From: Nocardia huaxiensis
Lineage (GTDB): Bacteria > Actinomycetota > Actinomycetes > Mycobacteriales > Mycobacteriaceae
Length of the DNA: 64,000 nucleotides
Assembly (NCBI RefSeq): GCF_013744875.1
Contig: NZ_CP059399.1
Span: 4,898,001-4,962,000 of the forward strand
Reading direction: 5' to 3'
The position numbers and the translations under genes are program-made. Below, one piece after another: positions 18,160-26,828 of this stretch; within the stretch, counting starts at the first letter, position 1, and each line of letters opens with the position of its first letter. The notes under the pieces were generated by a model. It was given only the letters and a program-made list of their open reading frames with translations. It ran no database searches and had not been told where the DNA came from.

Positions 18160-19631
18160 CCGCTGTCCGGCGTCGCAGCCTGGTCACGACCGACGACCTC
18201 ACCGACACCGCGGAAGAACTCCTCGGCGACGGATACCGGCTCGCCCTGGTCGCCGCACACGACGAGGACCCGATGCTGCGGGTGGTGTATCTGTTCCTGG
18301 CCGGACGACCCGACCGCAGGGTGGAGCTCGAATGCCTGCTGCCGGTGCGTGATCCGGTGCTGCCGTCGATGGCGTACATGTCCTTTCCCGCCGGGCGGTT
18401 CGAGCGGGAAATGATGGATCTGTTCGGAATTCGCCTCCTCGGCCACCCCCGGCCGCGGCCGTTGGTGCGGCATGCGCACTGGCCCTCGGACTGGCATCCG
18501 ATGCGCGCCGGCGCGGGCGCGATCCCCGATTTCCAGGGAGCGGGGGAGTTGCGATTCCTCACCGTCGCCGGGGACGGGGTCTACGAGATCCCGGTCGGCC
18601 CGGTGCACGCGGGCCTCATCGAGCCCGGGCATTTCCGGTTCTCGGTCGTCGGGGAGACCGTCGTCCAGCTCAAGGCACGGCTGTGGTACGTGCATCGAGG
18701 CATCGAGCGGCTCTTCCAGGGCCGCCCGGTCACCGGTGCCGTGGAGTTGGCCGAGCGGATCAGCGGCGACACGTCCGTGGCGCACGCGCTGGCCCACAGT
18801 CTGGCGGTCGAGGACGCGTGCGGGCTGATCGTGCCGGGCGAGGTACACCGCTTGCGCGCCATGCTCGTCGAGCTCGAGCGGCTCTACAACCACGCCGCCG
18901 ATCTCGGCGCGCTCGCCAACGACGTCGGATTCGGGTTGGCCAATGCCCACGCCCAGCGGATCCGGGAAGACCTGCTGCGCATGAATGCCGCCGTCACCGG
19001 GCATCGGCTGCTGCGCGGCGCGATCCGGCCCGGCGGCGTCGTGGTGCGTGCGCTGCCCGACCCGGCACGATTGACGGCCCTCGCCGCGGACCTCGCCGAG
19101 GTCGCGGAGCTGACCCTGCGCAATGCGGTGATCTACGACCGCTTCGCCGGGACCGGCGTCCTGAGCGCCGACGATGCGCGTGCGCTCGGCTGCCTCGGCG
19201 GTCCGGCCCGTGCCAGTGGTCTGGTCACCGACGCGCGTCTGGACCATCCCACCATCGACCTGCCGGTCACCGAGATCGCTGCCGCGAGCGGTGACGTGCT
19301 GGCCCGCTACACCGTACGCCGCGACGAATTCGCCGCCGCCGCAACGCTGATCGCCGACCTCGTGACGAACCACCATGGCCCCCTGCGATTCACGGCCGAG
19401 CCGCGGGAGATTCGCGCGGGCTGCGGGGTGGGGATCGTGGAAGGCTGGCGCGGCACCATCGTGCATCGCGTCGAGGCCGACCACCTCGGCCGATTGACCC
19501 GCGCCAAGATCGTCGACCCGTCGTGGTTCAACTGGCCCGCCCTGCCGGTCGCCATGACCGAGACGATCGTCCCCGATTTCCCGCTGGTCAACAAGAGTTT
19601 CAACCTCTCCTACGCGGGCAACGACCTGTGA
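18156..19631 (+). CDS. NuoC/NuoD-fusion large subunit without Ni-Fe ligands (HycE-like)
   Basis: A 491-residue protein: residues ~1-115 are NuoC-like (FEREMMDLFGIRLLGHPRPR), the rest is the NuoD/HycE catalytic fold (GPVHAGLIEPGHFRF, ERISGDTSVAHALAHS). In Ni-Fe hydrogenases the N-terminal motif is ERICGIC and the C-terminal one DPCxxC. Here the four cysteine positions are Ser203, Thr206, Ser456 (DPSWFNW) and Asn459. No Ni-Fe site can be built, so the enzyme is unlikely to handle H2; it belongs with the energy-converting hydrogenase-related (Ehr) type complexes. ATGA overlap with the upstream gene. The redox substrate is unknown. Corresponds to Rv0087 (hycE) in position. Confidence 0.9.
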   Translation: MTAVRRRSLVTTDDLTDTAEELLGDGYRLALVAAHDEDPMLRVVYLFLAGRPDRRVELECLLPVRDPVLPSMAYMSFPAGRFEREMMDLFGIRLLGHPRPRPLVRHAHWPSDWHPMRAGAGAIPDFQGAGELRFLTVAGDGVYEIPVGPVHAGLIEPGHFRFSVVGETVVQLKARLWYVHRGIERLFQGRPVTGAVELAERISGDTSVAHALAHSLAVEDACGLIVPGEVHRLRAMLVELERLYNHAADLGALANDVGFGLANAHAQRIREDLLRMNAAVTGHRLLRGAIRPGGVVVRALPDPARLTALAADLAEVAELTLRNAVIYDRFAGTGVLSADDARALGCLGGPARASGLVTDARLDHPTIDLPVTEIAAASGDVLARYTVRRDEFAAAATLIADLVTNHHGPLRFTAEPREIRAGCGVGIVEGWRGTIVHRVEADHLGRLTRAKIVDPSWFNWPALPVAMTETIVPDFPLVNKSFNLSYAGNDL

Positions 19632-19654
19632 TCACCACCCGCAGCGGTGCAGGG

Positions 19655-19685
19655 TGATTGCGCTGTTTGCTAAACTCTGCAATCA
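19655..19685. promoter_or_regulatory. Putative ArsR autoregulatory operator
   Basis: A perfect inverted repeat TGATTGC (19655-19661) and GCAATCA (19679-19685) with 17 bp between, enclosing CTAAACTC. It lies 51 bp before the arsR start. TGATTGC followed by CTAAACTC recurs before pckG at 20110-20131. Confidence 0.6.
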
Positions 19686-19735
19686 ACGGGTGGTGATCGG
19701 GAGAGACGCCGCGATCGGCGAGAGGAGTGGCAGGC

Positions 19736-20065
19736 ATGCCAGGACTGCAGCAGCCGCTCTATCAGATGAAGGCCGACTTCTTCAAAACCTTGGGTCACCC
19801 GGTGCGCATCCGAGTGTTGGAACTACTCAGTGAGCGCGAGCGCGCTGTGTCGGAGATGCTGACCGAGATCGGGGTCGAGCCGGCCAATCTCTCACAGCAA
19901 TTGTCGATCCTGCGCCGAGCGGGCTTGGTCACCGGCCGCCGCGAAGGACTCTCGGTGACCTACGAACTCACCTCTTCCGAAGTCGCCGAGCTGCTCGCCA
20001 CGGCGCGAACCATCCTCACCGGCGTCGTTGCGGGCCAGGTCGAAGCCCTGGAACAGCCCGCGTAA
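19736..20065 (+). CDS. ArsR-family transcriptional regulator (Rv0081-like)
   Basis: A 109-residue winged-helix protein. MKADFFKTLGHPVRIRVLEL, ANLSQQLSILRRAGLV and GRREGLSVTYEL give the ArsR fold and recognition helix. No metal-binding CxC motif of classical arsenic or cadmium sensors is present, so the signal is not obviously a metal. Similarity to M. tuberculosis Rv0081, which also sits beside a formate-hydrogenlyase-like block, is strong by inspection. The ATG at 19736 has an AGAGGAG site at good distance; a GTG nine bases earlier is an alternative. It probably controls the flanking complex genes and pckG. Confidence 0.9.
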   Translation: MPGLQQPLYQMKADFFKTLGHPVRIRVLELLSERERAVSEMLTEIGVEPANLSQQLSILRRAGLVTGRREGLSVTYELTSSEVAELLATARTILTGVVAGQVEALEQPA

Positions 20066-20073
20066 CCGAGCGT

Positions 20074-20101
20074 GCACACACCCTCCGGGGTGGGTGTGTG
20101 C
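20074..20101 (+). terminator. Hairpin terminator after arsR
   Basis: A 10-bp perfect stem, GCACACACCC (20074-20083) with GGGTGTGTGC (20092-20101), just after the arsR stop. No T run follows. It probably separates arsR transcription from pckG. Confidence 0.65.
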
Positions 20102-20109
20102 GTGATCAC

Positions 20110-20131
20110 TGATTGCAGTATTTCTAAACTC
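20110..20131. promoter_or_regulatory. Putative ArsR-type site before pckG
   Basis: TGATTGC (20110-20116) followed by CTAAACTC (20124-20131) repeats the elements of the arsR operator at 19655-19677 with spacing differing by one base. The second inverted arm is absent. It sits 33-54 bp before the pckG start. Confidence 0.5.
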
Positions 20132-20163
20132 ATAACCTAGCTGTTTCGTGAAGGAGAACCGCC

Positions 20164-22023
20164 GTGACCAACCAGTCCACCACTGCCAGCGGGACCGTTG
20201 CGGCCCTGACCCAGCACGAGGGCATCCTCGCCTGGGTGGCCGAGGTCGCCGAGCTCACCGCACCGGAACAGATCGTGTTCTGCGACGGCTCCCGCGCGGA
20301 GTGGGACCGGCTGACCGGCATCCTCGTGGACAAGGGCACGTTCGTGCCGCTGGCACAGAAGCCGAACTCCTTCTGGTGTGTCTCCGATCCCGATGACGTC
20401 GCGCGCGTCGAGGACCGGACCTTCATCTGCTCCGAGCGCAAAGAAGACGCCGGGCCGACCAACAACTGGGTCGATCCGGTCGATATGCGCACGGTCATGA
20501 CCGAGCACTACCGCGGGTCCATGGCCGGGCGCACCATGTACGTGATCGCTTTCTGCATGGGACCTCTCGACGCCGAGGACCCGAAATTCGGTGTACAGGT
20601 GACCGATTCGGAATACGTCGCGGTGTCGATGCAGATCATGACTCGCTCCGGTACGCCGGTGTGGGAAAAGCTCGGCGAGGGAACGGAGTTCGTGAAATGC
20701 CTGCACTCGGTGGGGATGCCCCTGTCCGATGGACACGCCGATGTGGCGTGGCCGTGCGACAGGACGAAATACATCGCGCACTTCCCGGAATCGCGCACGA
20801 TCTGGAGCTACGGGTCCGGCTACGGCGGCAACGCGCTGCTGGGCAAGAAGTGCTTCGCGCTGCGCATCGCCTCGGTGATCGGGCGCGACGAGGGCTGGCT
20901 GGCCGAACACATGCTCATCCTGAAACTGACCTCGCCTGAGGGGAAGACGCACTACATCGCGGCGGCGTTCCCCTCCTCGTGCGGCAAGACCAACCTGGCC
21001 ATGCTCGAACCCGCACTCCCGGGCTGGAAGGCCGAGACCGTCGGCGACGACATCGCGTGGATGCGCTTCGGCGCCGACGGCCGGCTCTACGCGGTCAACC
21101 CGGAAGCCGGATTCTTCGGTGTGGCACCGGGAACCGGCGCGAAGACCAATCCGAACGCCATCGCCACCATCGAGCGCGGCAACTCCATCTTCACCAATGT
21201 CGCCCGCACCGACGACGGCGACATCTGGTGGGAGGGCTCGAGCGACGAGGCGCCCGCTCATCTGATCGATTGGCACGGCAACGACTGGACTCCGGCATCG
21301 GGAACCCCTGCCGCGCACCCGAATTCCCGCTACTGCACCCCGATCGAGCAGTGCCCGTCGGTCGCGCCGGAGTGGAACGATCCGGCGGGCGTGCCGATCT
21401 CGGCGATCTTCTTCGGCGGACGCCGTGCCTCCACGATCCCACTGGTCACCGAGACCTTCGATTGGGCGCACGGGGTGTTCACCGCCTCGGTGCTGTCCTC
21501 GGAGACCACCGCCGCGGCCGCGGGCAAGGTCGGCGTGGTCCGCCGCGACCCGATGGCGATGCTGCCGTTCCTGGGCTACCACGTCGGCGACTACTTCGCC
21601 CACTGGCTATCCCTGGCCGAACGCGAGGGCGCACAGCTGCCGAAGATCTTCCAGGTCAACTGGTTCCGCCGCAGCGCCGACGGGAAGTTCCTGTGGCCCG
21701 GCTTCGGTGACAACGTCCGCGTGCTGAAGTGGGCTCTCGAGCGCCTCGACGGCACCGCGCCCGCCGCACCCACCCCCGTCGGCTGGGTGCCGACGCCCGA
21801 ATCGCTGGATCTGGACGGGCTCGGCGAGGCCGAACGCGCATTGGCCGTCGCCGCGCTCGAAGTAGACCTCGACGAATGGGCTACCGAGATCGCTTCCATT
21901 GACGACTGGTACGCCACCATCGGCGGCAACCGGCTGCCCGAGCAGCTCCGCGAGCAGCTCGCTGCCCTGAAAACCCGGCTCGCCCAGGCGCGTTCGGGCA
22001 GCAACGCCGACGGAGCCCGCTGA
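20164..22023 (+). CDS. pckG: Phosphoenolpyruvate carboxykinase (GTP)
   Basis: A 619-residue enzyme converting oxaloacetate and GTP to PEP and CO2, the entry step of gluconeogenesis, in the cytosol. The kinase P-loop is [12 protein letters not shown] (~residue 268), and the nucleotide and metal segments [10 protein letters not shown] and [10 protein letters not shown] are present. Length fits the GTP-dependent family. The GTG start follows AAGGAG. It lies directly downstream of arsR, and a motif shared with the arsR operator precedes it. Two bases separate it from the collapsed sulP gene, so the three following frames are probably co-transcribed. Confidence 0.97.
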   Translation: MTNQSTTASGTVAALTQHEGILAWVAEVAELTAPEQIVFCDGSRAEWDRLTGILVDKGTFVPLAQKPNSFWCVSDPDDVARVEDRTFICSERKEDAGPTNNWVDPVDMRTVMTEHYRGSMAGRTMYVIAFCMGPLDAEDPKFGVQVTDSEYVAVSMQIMTRSGTPVWEKLGEGTEFVKCLHSVGMPLSDGHADVAWPCDRTKYIAHFPESRTIWSYGSGYGGNALLGKKCFALRIASVIGRDEGWLAEHMLILKLTSPEGKTHYIAAAFPSSCGKTNLAMLEPALPGWKAETVGDDIAWMRFGADGRLYAVNPEAGFFGVAPGTGAKTNPNAIATIERGNSIFTNVARTDDGDIWWEGSSDEAPAHLIDWHGNDWTPASGTPAAHPNSRYCTPIEQCPSVAPEWNDPAGVPISAIFFGGRRASTIPLVTETFDWAHGVFTASVLSSETTAAAAGKVGVVRRDPMAMLPFLGYHVGDYFAHWLSLAEREGAQLPKIFQVNWFRRSADGKFLWPGFGDNVRVLKWALERLDGTAPAAPTPVGWVPTPESLDLDGLGEAERALAVAALEVDLDEWATEIASIDDWYATIGGNRLPEQLREQLAALKTRLAQARSGSNADGAR

Positions 22024-22025
22024 TC

Positions 22026-22517
22026 GTGCGGGCGCTGTTACCGGCCTGGTCGGACTGGCGGCCCGCGCTGCGATCCCCGGGTGCGGACCTGCTGTCCGGG
22101 TTGATCGTCGCGCTGGTGGCGCTGCCGCTGGCGCTGGGCTTCGGCATCAGCTCCGGTCTCGGCGCGGCCGCCGGTATCGCGACGGCGATCGTGGCCGCGG
22201 TGTTCGGCGGCTCCCGTTTCCGGTTTCTGCTCGAACTCGCCGAAGTGTCCGATGTGCACGTGGTCATTCTGCGCATGTCTCACATCACCGCCCTCGACAC
22301 CACCGGCGCGCTGGTTCTCGAGGACGCCATCGGCAAGCTCGAACATCGTGGCATCGCCGTGCTCATGTCCGGTCTGCGCGCCGACCATCGTCGTCGCCTC
22401 GCTGCGATCGGAGCCCTGCCGGTCGGGGGCGAAGGCAGCATCTTCGCCCATACACCCGAGGCCATCGCCCATGCTCGCGCCTGCCTCCCCGACCCCGTGA
22501 AAGCGATCAGCCGATGA
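22026..22517 (+). pseudogene. SulP-family transporter with large internal deletion (N-terminus fused to STAS)
   Basis: The 163-residue frame starts like a SulP anion transporter (LRSPGADLLSGLIVALVALP, then a GFGISSGLGAAAGI helix) and jumps after VFGGS straight into a STAS domain (RFLLELAEVSDVHVVILRMS, then DTTGALVLEDAI). About 350 residues carrying the transport core are missing, yet the frame stays open. Transport function must be lost; the retained STAS domain with one or two membrane helices could still be expressed. GTG start at 22026, ATGA overlap with the next gene. Confidence 0.85.
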
Positions 22518-22894
22518 CCGAACGCACGACACCGACACTCGCACAACGCATCCGCTACATTTGCGGCGGCGTGCTGCCACCGCAGATGTCGGCGTGGGTG
22601 ATCAACGACCTCACCGGCCCCGGCGCGGTCCGCCGCTACATGCTGCGGATTCTGATCCCGATCATTCCGCCGCTGTGTCTATTCCTGCTCATCCCCGGAC
22701 CGCTGTGGATGGGACTGGCCATGATGGCGCTGCTGTATCTGCCGCTGATTTACTTCACCGCGGCCCTGATGTACGTGTTCCGCCGCGCCCGCCTCGTCAA
22801 ACACGGCCTGGATCCGGCGCTCGCCGATGCGCGTGAACGCGAAAACAGCGCAGCCGTACGGGAAGCCTACGAGCGGCGGCACGGTCGGGCCTGA
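22514..22894 (+). CDS. DUF5313 family membrane protein
   Basis: A 126-residue protein with two central hydrophobic helices (ILIPIIPPLCLFLLIPGP and MGLAMMALLYLPLIYFTAAL) and a basic, cytoplasmic C-terminal tail ending YERRHGRA. The layout and the NDLTGPGAVRRYMLR lead-in match the DUF5313 family found in mycolic-acid-containing actinobacteria. Function is unknown. Translationally coupled to the sulP remnant. Confidence 0.75.
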   Translation: MTERTTPTLAQRIRYICGGVLPPQMSAWVINDLTGPGAVRRYMLRILIPIIPPLCLFLLIPGPLWMGLAMMALLYLPLIYFTAALMYVFRRARLVKHGLDPALADARERENSAAVREAYERRHGRA

Positions 22895-22997
22895 AGCCGC
22901 AGCGGGAACGGATTCCGTTGCCATTGCATATGACTGCTGGCTTTCTGAGATAGAAATCCCACGTCCGCTCACACCTCTGAGAGTGAGGGCCTCTACA

Positions 22998-23873
22998 GTG
23001 ACCACCCACCTCGACTCCGGTCACGGGAACGACGCGGCTCAGCGTCGCAACCCGGACCCGAGACGCTTCGGAACCGCAGTGGTGGCGGTGTGGGGCGGCC
23101 GGGGCAATCGAACAAACCGCTCGTGTTGGACCGCGATGGAAGACTACGCGGCGCTGCTGACCGACCGTACAGTCCTGCCCGCCACGACCACCCCCTACAC
23201 GACATGTCGCCCGTCCTCGGTGGCGGCGCGAATCAAGAAACTACCCCCACAGACCGTCGCCGTCTTCCTGATGGGACTCAACGCCACGGAATCCGCTGCC
23301 GTGCAGTCGATCACGGCCGCGACCGGTGCGCGCCCAGTGGTCTCCGAAACCGACGCGCTCACCGCCGCAGTGGCCGCCGCAGCGGTAACAGCACTGCGCG
23401 CGAAGCGAATTCCGCCCCGGCAAGGCCGGTTGGCGGTGATCGGCGCGGATCGGGCGCCGCTGCTGGAATCGGTGCTGTACGAGTGCGGGGCCGCCCACGT
23501 CACCGCCATCCACAGCGAAATGCTGCTGGGGCCCGCTATTCGCAAGCTGATGGTCGTCCACGACATCATGGTCGACCTCACCGGCCGGGACTCGATGTGG
23601 GCAGTCCCCACCCGGACCGTCGCGGTCCCCGCCGACCCGTTCGGATTCGCCGCGCTCGCACTGCCCGGACTGCTCAGCGCACTCTGCGGCCACGGCGCAT
23701 CCTCCGTCACGATCCACGCCCTCGCCGCGGCCGCACGGGCGCTCGCACTCATCACGCCCGTCGATCGGGCGCTACCCGATGGTCGCGATCATCGGCTGGT
23801 CCCCGTGGTGGCGCGGCAGGTGAGCCGGGTCTTGGGCGCACCTGCCGCAGGACGACCGCAATCCCGGCCGTGA
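22998..23873 (+). CDS. Uncharacterised protein, possibly malic-enzyme-like nucleotide-binding fold
   Basis: A 291-residue frame with coding character from the GTG at 22998. The middle alternates strands and helices: TVAVFLMGLNATESAAVQSI, GARPVVSETDALTAAVAAAA and GRLAVIGADRAPLLESVLYE, with an AAHVTAI strand after it. This resembles the NAD-binding half of malic-enzyme-related proteins, but the glycine-rich GxGxxG motif is not intact and no catalytic residues can be assigned. The link to carbon metabolism is weakly supported by its position after pckG. An earlier in-frame start at 22827 would overlap DUF5313. Confidence 0.5.
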   Translation: MTTHLDSGHGNDAAQRRNPDPRRFGTAVVAVWGGRGNRTNRSCWTAMEDYAALLTDRTVLPATTTPYTTCRPSSVAARIKKLPPQTVAVFLMGLNATESAAVQSITAATGARPVVSETDALTAAVAAAAVTALRAKRIPPRQGRLAVIGADRAPLLESVLYECGAAHVTAIHSEMLLGPAIRKLMVVHDIMVDLTGRDSMWAVPTRTVAVPADPFGFAALALPGLLSALCGHGASSVTIHALAAAARALALITPVDRALPDGRDHRLVPVVARQVSRVLGAPAAGRPQSRP

Positions 23874-23893
23874 TTGTGCGGCGCTGGTACATC

Positions 23894-23920
23894 GACGACC
23901 GTGACGTAATCACGGTCGTC
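23894..23920 (+). terminator. Hairpin terminator
   Basis: An 11-bp perfect stem, GACGACCGTGA (23894-23904) with TCACGGTCGTC (23910-23920), around a 5-nt loop, 20 bp after the stop of the preceding gene. No T run. Confidence 0.65.
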
Positions 23921-24023
23921 ATGTGGCATCACCCGCCTGGACCGACGAACCCGATTCGCATATGAGGAAGCCGGCACCCGTATCGGTCGCACCGTCTTAC
24001 CTGTGTCACCGCGCCTGTGTGGG

Positions 24024-24527
24024 ATGGGCGCGGTGACACCGGCATCGGGGCGTGCGGCCTCGCCTTTGGTCGCGGAGGTGAAACGCCGAAAGGCCGGGGA
24101 CGGTCGCTACGTTTGGCATCCCTTCGAACCCAACGGGGATTTCGAGCGGACATGGTGGTACGAGCCTCGCTTCGAAGGTGACTCGTTCGAGTTTCTCTCG
24201 TTCCGCCTCGGCGCAACCGAGGTGGCGCGAGTCGCTCTCGGCGACGACACCACGCTCTGCCGCTGCGCTGGTCCAGCACTGTGGACCGAGGCCACTCTCG
24301 AAGTCCAGTTCCTCGAGGTGGCCGTTCCCCATCGTCGCCAGGGGATCGGCGCTCGTGTCGTCGAGCTACTCGTCCAGTCGTATCCGGATTCTCAGTTGGT
24401 GGTCTTCGGTGACGGCGTCGAACGGTTCTGGTCTTCGATCGGCTGGCGCCGCTGCTGCCGGCATCGCGGGAGGGGCGAGTGTCATCCGATGTTCGCGGCA
24501 CCACCGCCGCAGGATCGAATTCGGTAG
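24024..24527 (+). CDS. GNAT-family N-acetyltransferase
   Basis: About 167 residues. The acetyl-CoA binding signature is LEVAVPHRRQGIGARVVELL (V-x-x-x-x-R-R-x-G-I-G), followed by a FGDGVERFWSSIGW strand-helix typical of the GNAT C-terminus. The acceptor substrate cannot be predicted. The start is uncertain: ATG 24024 or GTG 24003, neither with a good ribosome site. It converges on the PEBP gene. Confidence 0.78.
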   Translation: MGAVTPASGRAASPLVAEVKRRKAGDGRYVWHPFEPNGDFERTWWYEPRFEGDSFEFLSFRLGATEVARVALGDDTTLCRCAGPALWTEATLEVQFLEVAVPHRRQGIGARVVELLVQSYPDSQLVVFGDGVERFWSSIGWRRCCRHRGRGECHPMFAAPPPQDRIR

Positions 24528-24606
24528 CGGCCCAAGGTCTCCGGTGCTCGTATCCGCCGTGCAGCGCGACGAGCTCGCCGGACCGGTCCCAGCCCCGGCG
24601 CGGCGA

Positions 24607-25140
24607 CTACCGGCCGAAGGTTGCGATGATGTGTGTGCGTGCCAGGGCGTGGCCGAACAGGTTGAAGCCCAGGACACCCGGTGTCGCGTGTGCGGGCAGC
24701 ACGAGGCTCTCGACATCGACTGCGTGAACGGTGAAGTAGTACCGATGGTTGCCATGCCCCGGAGGTGGTGCCGCACCGACATAGCCGGTAATGAGGCCAT
24801 CGTTGACCAGCGCAATCGCACCAACCGGCAGAGAGCCGCCTTCGCTGCCCGCGCCCGTGGCCAGCGAGGTGACCGTGACCGGGATATCGAACACCGCCCA
24901 ATGCCAGAATCCCGATGCCGTCGGCGCATCCGGGTCGTAGCAGGTGACTGCGAAGCTCTTGGTCTCGGCCGGAAAATCGGACCAAGACAACTGCGGGGAG
25001 ATGTCCTTGCCGCCCGCACCGAAAATCCCGCTGACCTGATCGAGCCCCAGCGACTGTCCGTCGATGATATCGGCGGAGGTCAGCCGGAAGGCGGGCAACT
25101 TCGGGAGCGGTCCGTACGGATCATAGGAATGGTCGGGCAT
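24607..25140 (-). CDS. YbhB/YbcL-type PEBP family protein (Rv2140c-like)
   Basis: A 177-residue phosphatidylethanolamine-binding-protein fold. The ligand-site motifs [15 protein letters not shown] and [20 protein letters not shown] are complete. It resembles Rv2140c of M. tuberculosis closely, including the [11 protein letters not shown] lead-in. Ligand and role in bacteria are not settled. The ATG at 25140 has a GAGG site; an ATG at 25158 is an alternative start. Confidence 0.93.
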   Translation of the reverse strand: MPDHSYDPYGPLPKLPAFRLTSADIIDGQSLGLDQVSGIFGAGGKDISPQLSWSDFPAETKSFAVTCYDPDAPTASGFWHWAVFDIPVTVTSLATGAGSEGGSLPVGAIALVNDGLITGYVGAAPPPGHGNHRYYFTVHAVDVESLVLPAHATPGVLGFNLFGHALARTHIIATFGR

Positions 25141-25502
25141 CGTGTCGTCCTCGCTCATATCAGCAGTGCTCCAACGGGTGGCTGTGCCGAACTCGACTCA
25201 TTGCTGCCAAGCAGCCGTCCACGGGGATAGGACGGCAGATCCTCCGAGCGTGCTCGGAGCATCGACCCGTCTGGATGGCCATGACCAGCCACAGCACGGC
25301 GTCGATTCACACCGATGTCCAAGGCAATCGCCGCGTCGTCAGCGAAACCTCTATCGCGACAATAGATTACACGGCTAGCGTGGAACACGGAGGAGCGCGT
25401 TGATGATCGCGATAGTACGTGTGGCAAGTGCGTCCGATCCCAGGCGTGCGGCAGGCGCTCCGGCCGGGCGATTGTCAGGGATCATCAGTAACAAAGGAGT
25501 CG
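25141..25502. other. Intergenic region between PEBP gene and the regulator
   Basis: No convincing gene. A short plus-strand frame opens near 25403 after a GGAGGA site but runs antisense to the regulator's HTH region and lacks protein character. A hairpin-like inverted repeat, CTCCGAGC (25242-25249) with GCTCGGAG (25252-25259), is present. Confidence 0.5.
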
Positions 25503-26643
25503 TCACGAGCTCTCCAGTCCGCGGTGGGCGAGAGCTGCGGCTTCGCCTCGGGTTTCCACCTCGAGCTTTTTCAGGACCCGGGTCACGTGAAATTTGATGG
25601 TGTTCTCGCTGACGCCGAGGTCGGCGGCGATCACCCTGTTGCGTTTTCCTTCGACCAAGCGGGCGAGCACTTCTCGTTCCCGCGAGTTGAGGCGTGCCAG
25701 TCGATCGCGACCGGGCTGCTCGGGACTCCTGGTCGCGTAGTTCGATACGCAATGATGTGTCGCTGCGAGTCCATGCGACGCGCAGGCGAGTCAGCGTGGG
25801 CTGCGCCGCGAAAGCCAGTGCGGCAGTACGGGTCATGGCGATCGCGGCCTGCGCGATCTCACTCGGAAGTGGACGTCCGTCCTTCTCCGGGGTCACGAAT
25901 TCGATGCGGGTGTGGCAGTGGCGTAGTGCTGAGCGCAGCTCGCGGCGGCTGCGTGCGAACGCCGACGAGGCGGATTCCTCGGCCAGTTCGCGCTCGGCGT
26001 CCTGGGTGGCGCGCAGCGCTAGCAGCGCTTCCGCCGCGGCGTCGGACGCCGCCGAACGGGCGCGTGCGTCGTCGAGGGTGCTCGATCTGAGCGGTGCGAG
26101 GATCGCCTGCAGCCCTGCCTGATGTGTCGCGGTCAGTTCGGCGGTCGTTCTCGCCCGTTCGATCGACGCTGCCCGCGATTCCGCGAGATAGTCGGGGCCG
26201 GCCTGCACGACCTGCTGGCGGATCGAGGTCGCGACGATTCCGAAGGCGGCAGCCAAATCGGCCGCACCAGGGAAGGTGCCGTCGGACGCCCGCGGAAGCA
26301 GGACGAGCAATGTCCCACCGGGATCGCGCACCGTCTGCACAACCGTCGGAATTCCAGCGATCGCGGCCGTCCGCTCGGCCCACCCGCCAGGTTCGAGGCT
26401 TCGTTTGATCTCGTCGAGTTCGGTGATGGTGACCCGATCCACGACTTCCGGTGGGCCGGCGACCTTGCGCGGCCGGCCCGTGCACTCCCGGGTGAAGATG
26501 ATCAGCGCGGTGTGCGGCCAGCGGTCGGCGACAAGGCGGGAGAATCGCCGAGCGATGTCGGGCAGCGGGCCGTCGATTACCTTGCGGAGCGCCCTCAGCT
26601 CGCTCGCCGAGCTGTCCGGGGGCGCAAGTTGCGGGTCGAGCAT
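25503..26643 (-). pseudogene. LuxR-type transcriptional regulator, frameshifted before its HTH
   Basis: The N-terminal ~300 residues (from MLDPQLAPPDSSASELRAL to LRIELRDQES) read in one frame and show a long helical, GAF-like sensory region. The C-terminal LuxR helix-turn-helix (RLARLNSREREVLARLVEGK, then RVIAADLGVSENTIKFHVTR, VLKKLEVETRGEAA, ending LESS) is intact in a neighbouring frame and stops at 25503. The two join if a single base near 25725 is removed, giving DQEPEQPGRDRLARL. It is therefore either a recent one-base frameshift mutation or a sequencing error. It is divergent from mscR. Confidence 0.85.
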
Positions 26644-26828
26644 CTGCCCGACTGTACTGCGCGATCAGTGGCGGAAAGCCAGCGGGCGCTCTGCTTTTCG
26701 CGCTCATTCGTCCGGGTGGTTCTACTATCCGATCGGGTAGGCGAACGCCGTGGTCGGCGTGGTTAGTGTCGGTCGGCATGCGTCCGAACGCATGATTCAC
26801 CGATCCGATGCAGAGGGAACCGACACTG

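Noticed and set aside
18156..19631. Calling this block a functional formate hydrogenlyase or hydrogenase
   Set aside because: All four Ni-Fe cysteines are replaced, no formate dehydrogenase gene is present and no hydrogenase maturation genes are seen in the window.
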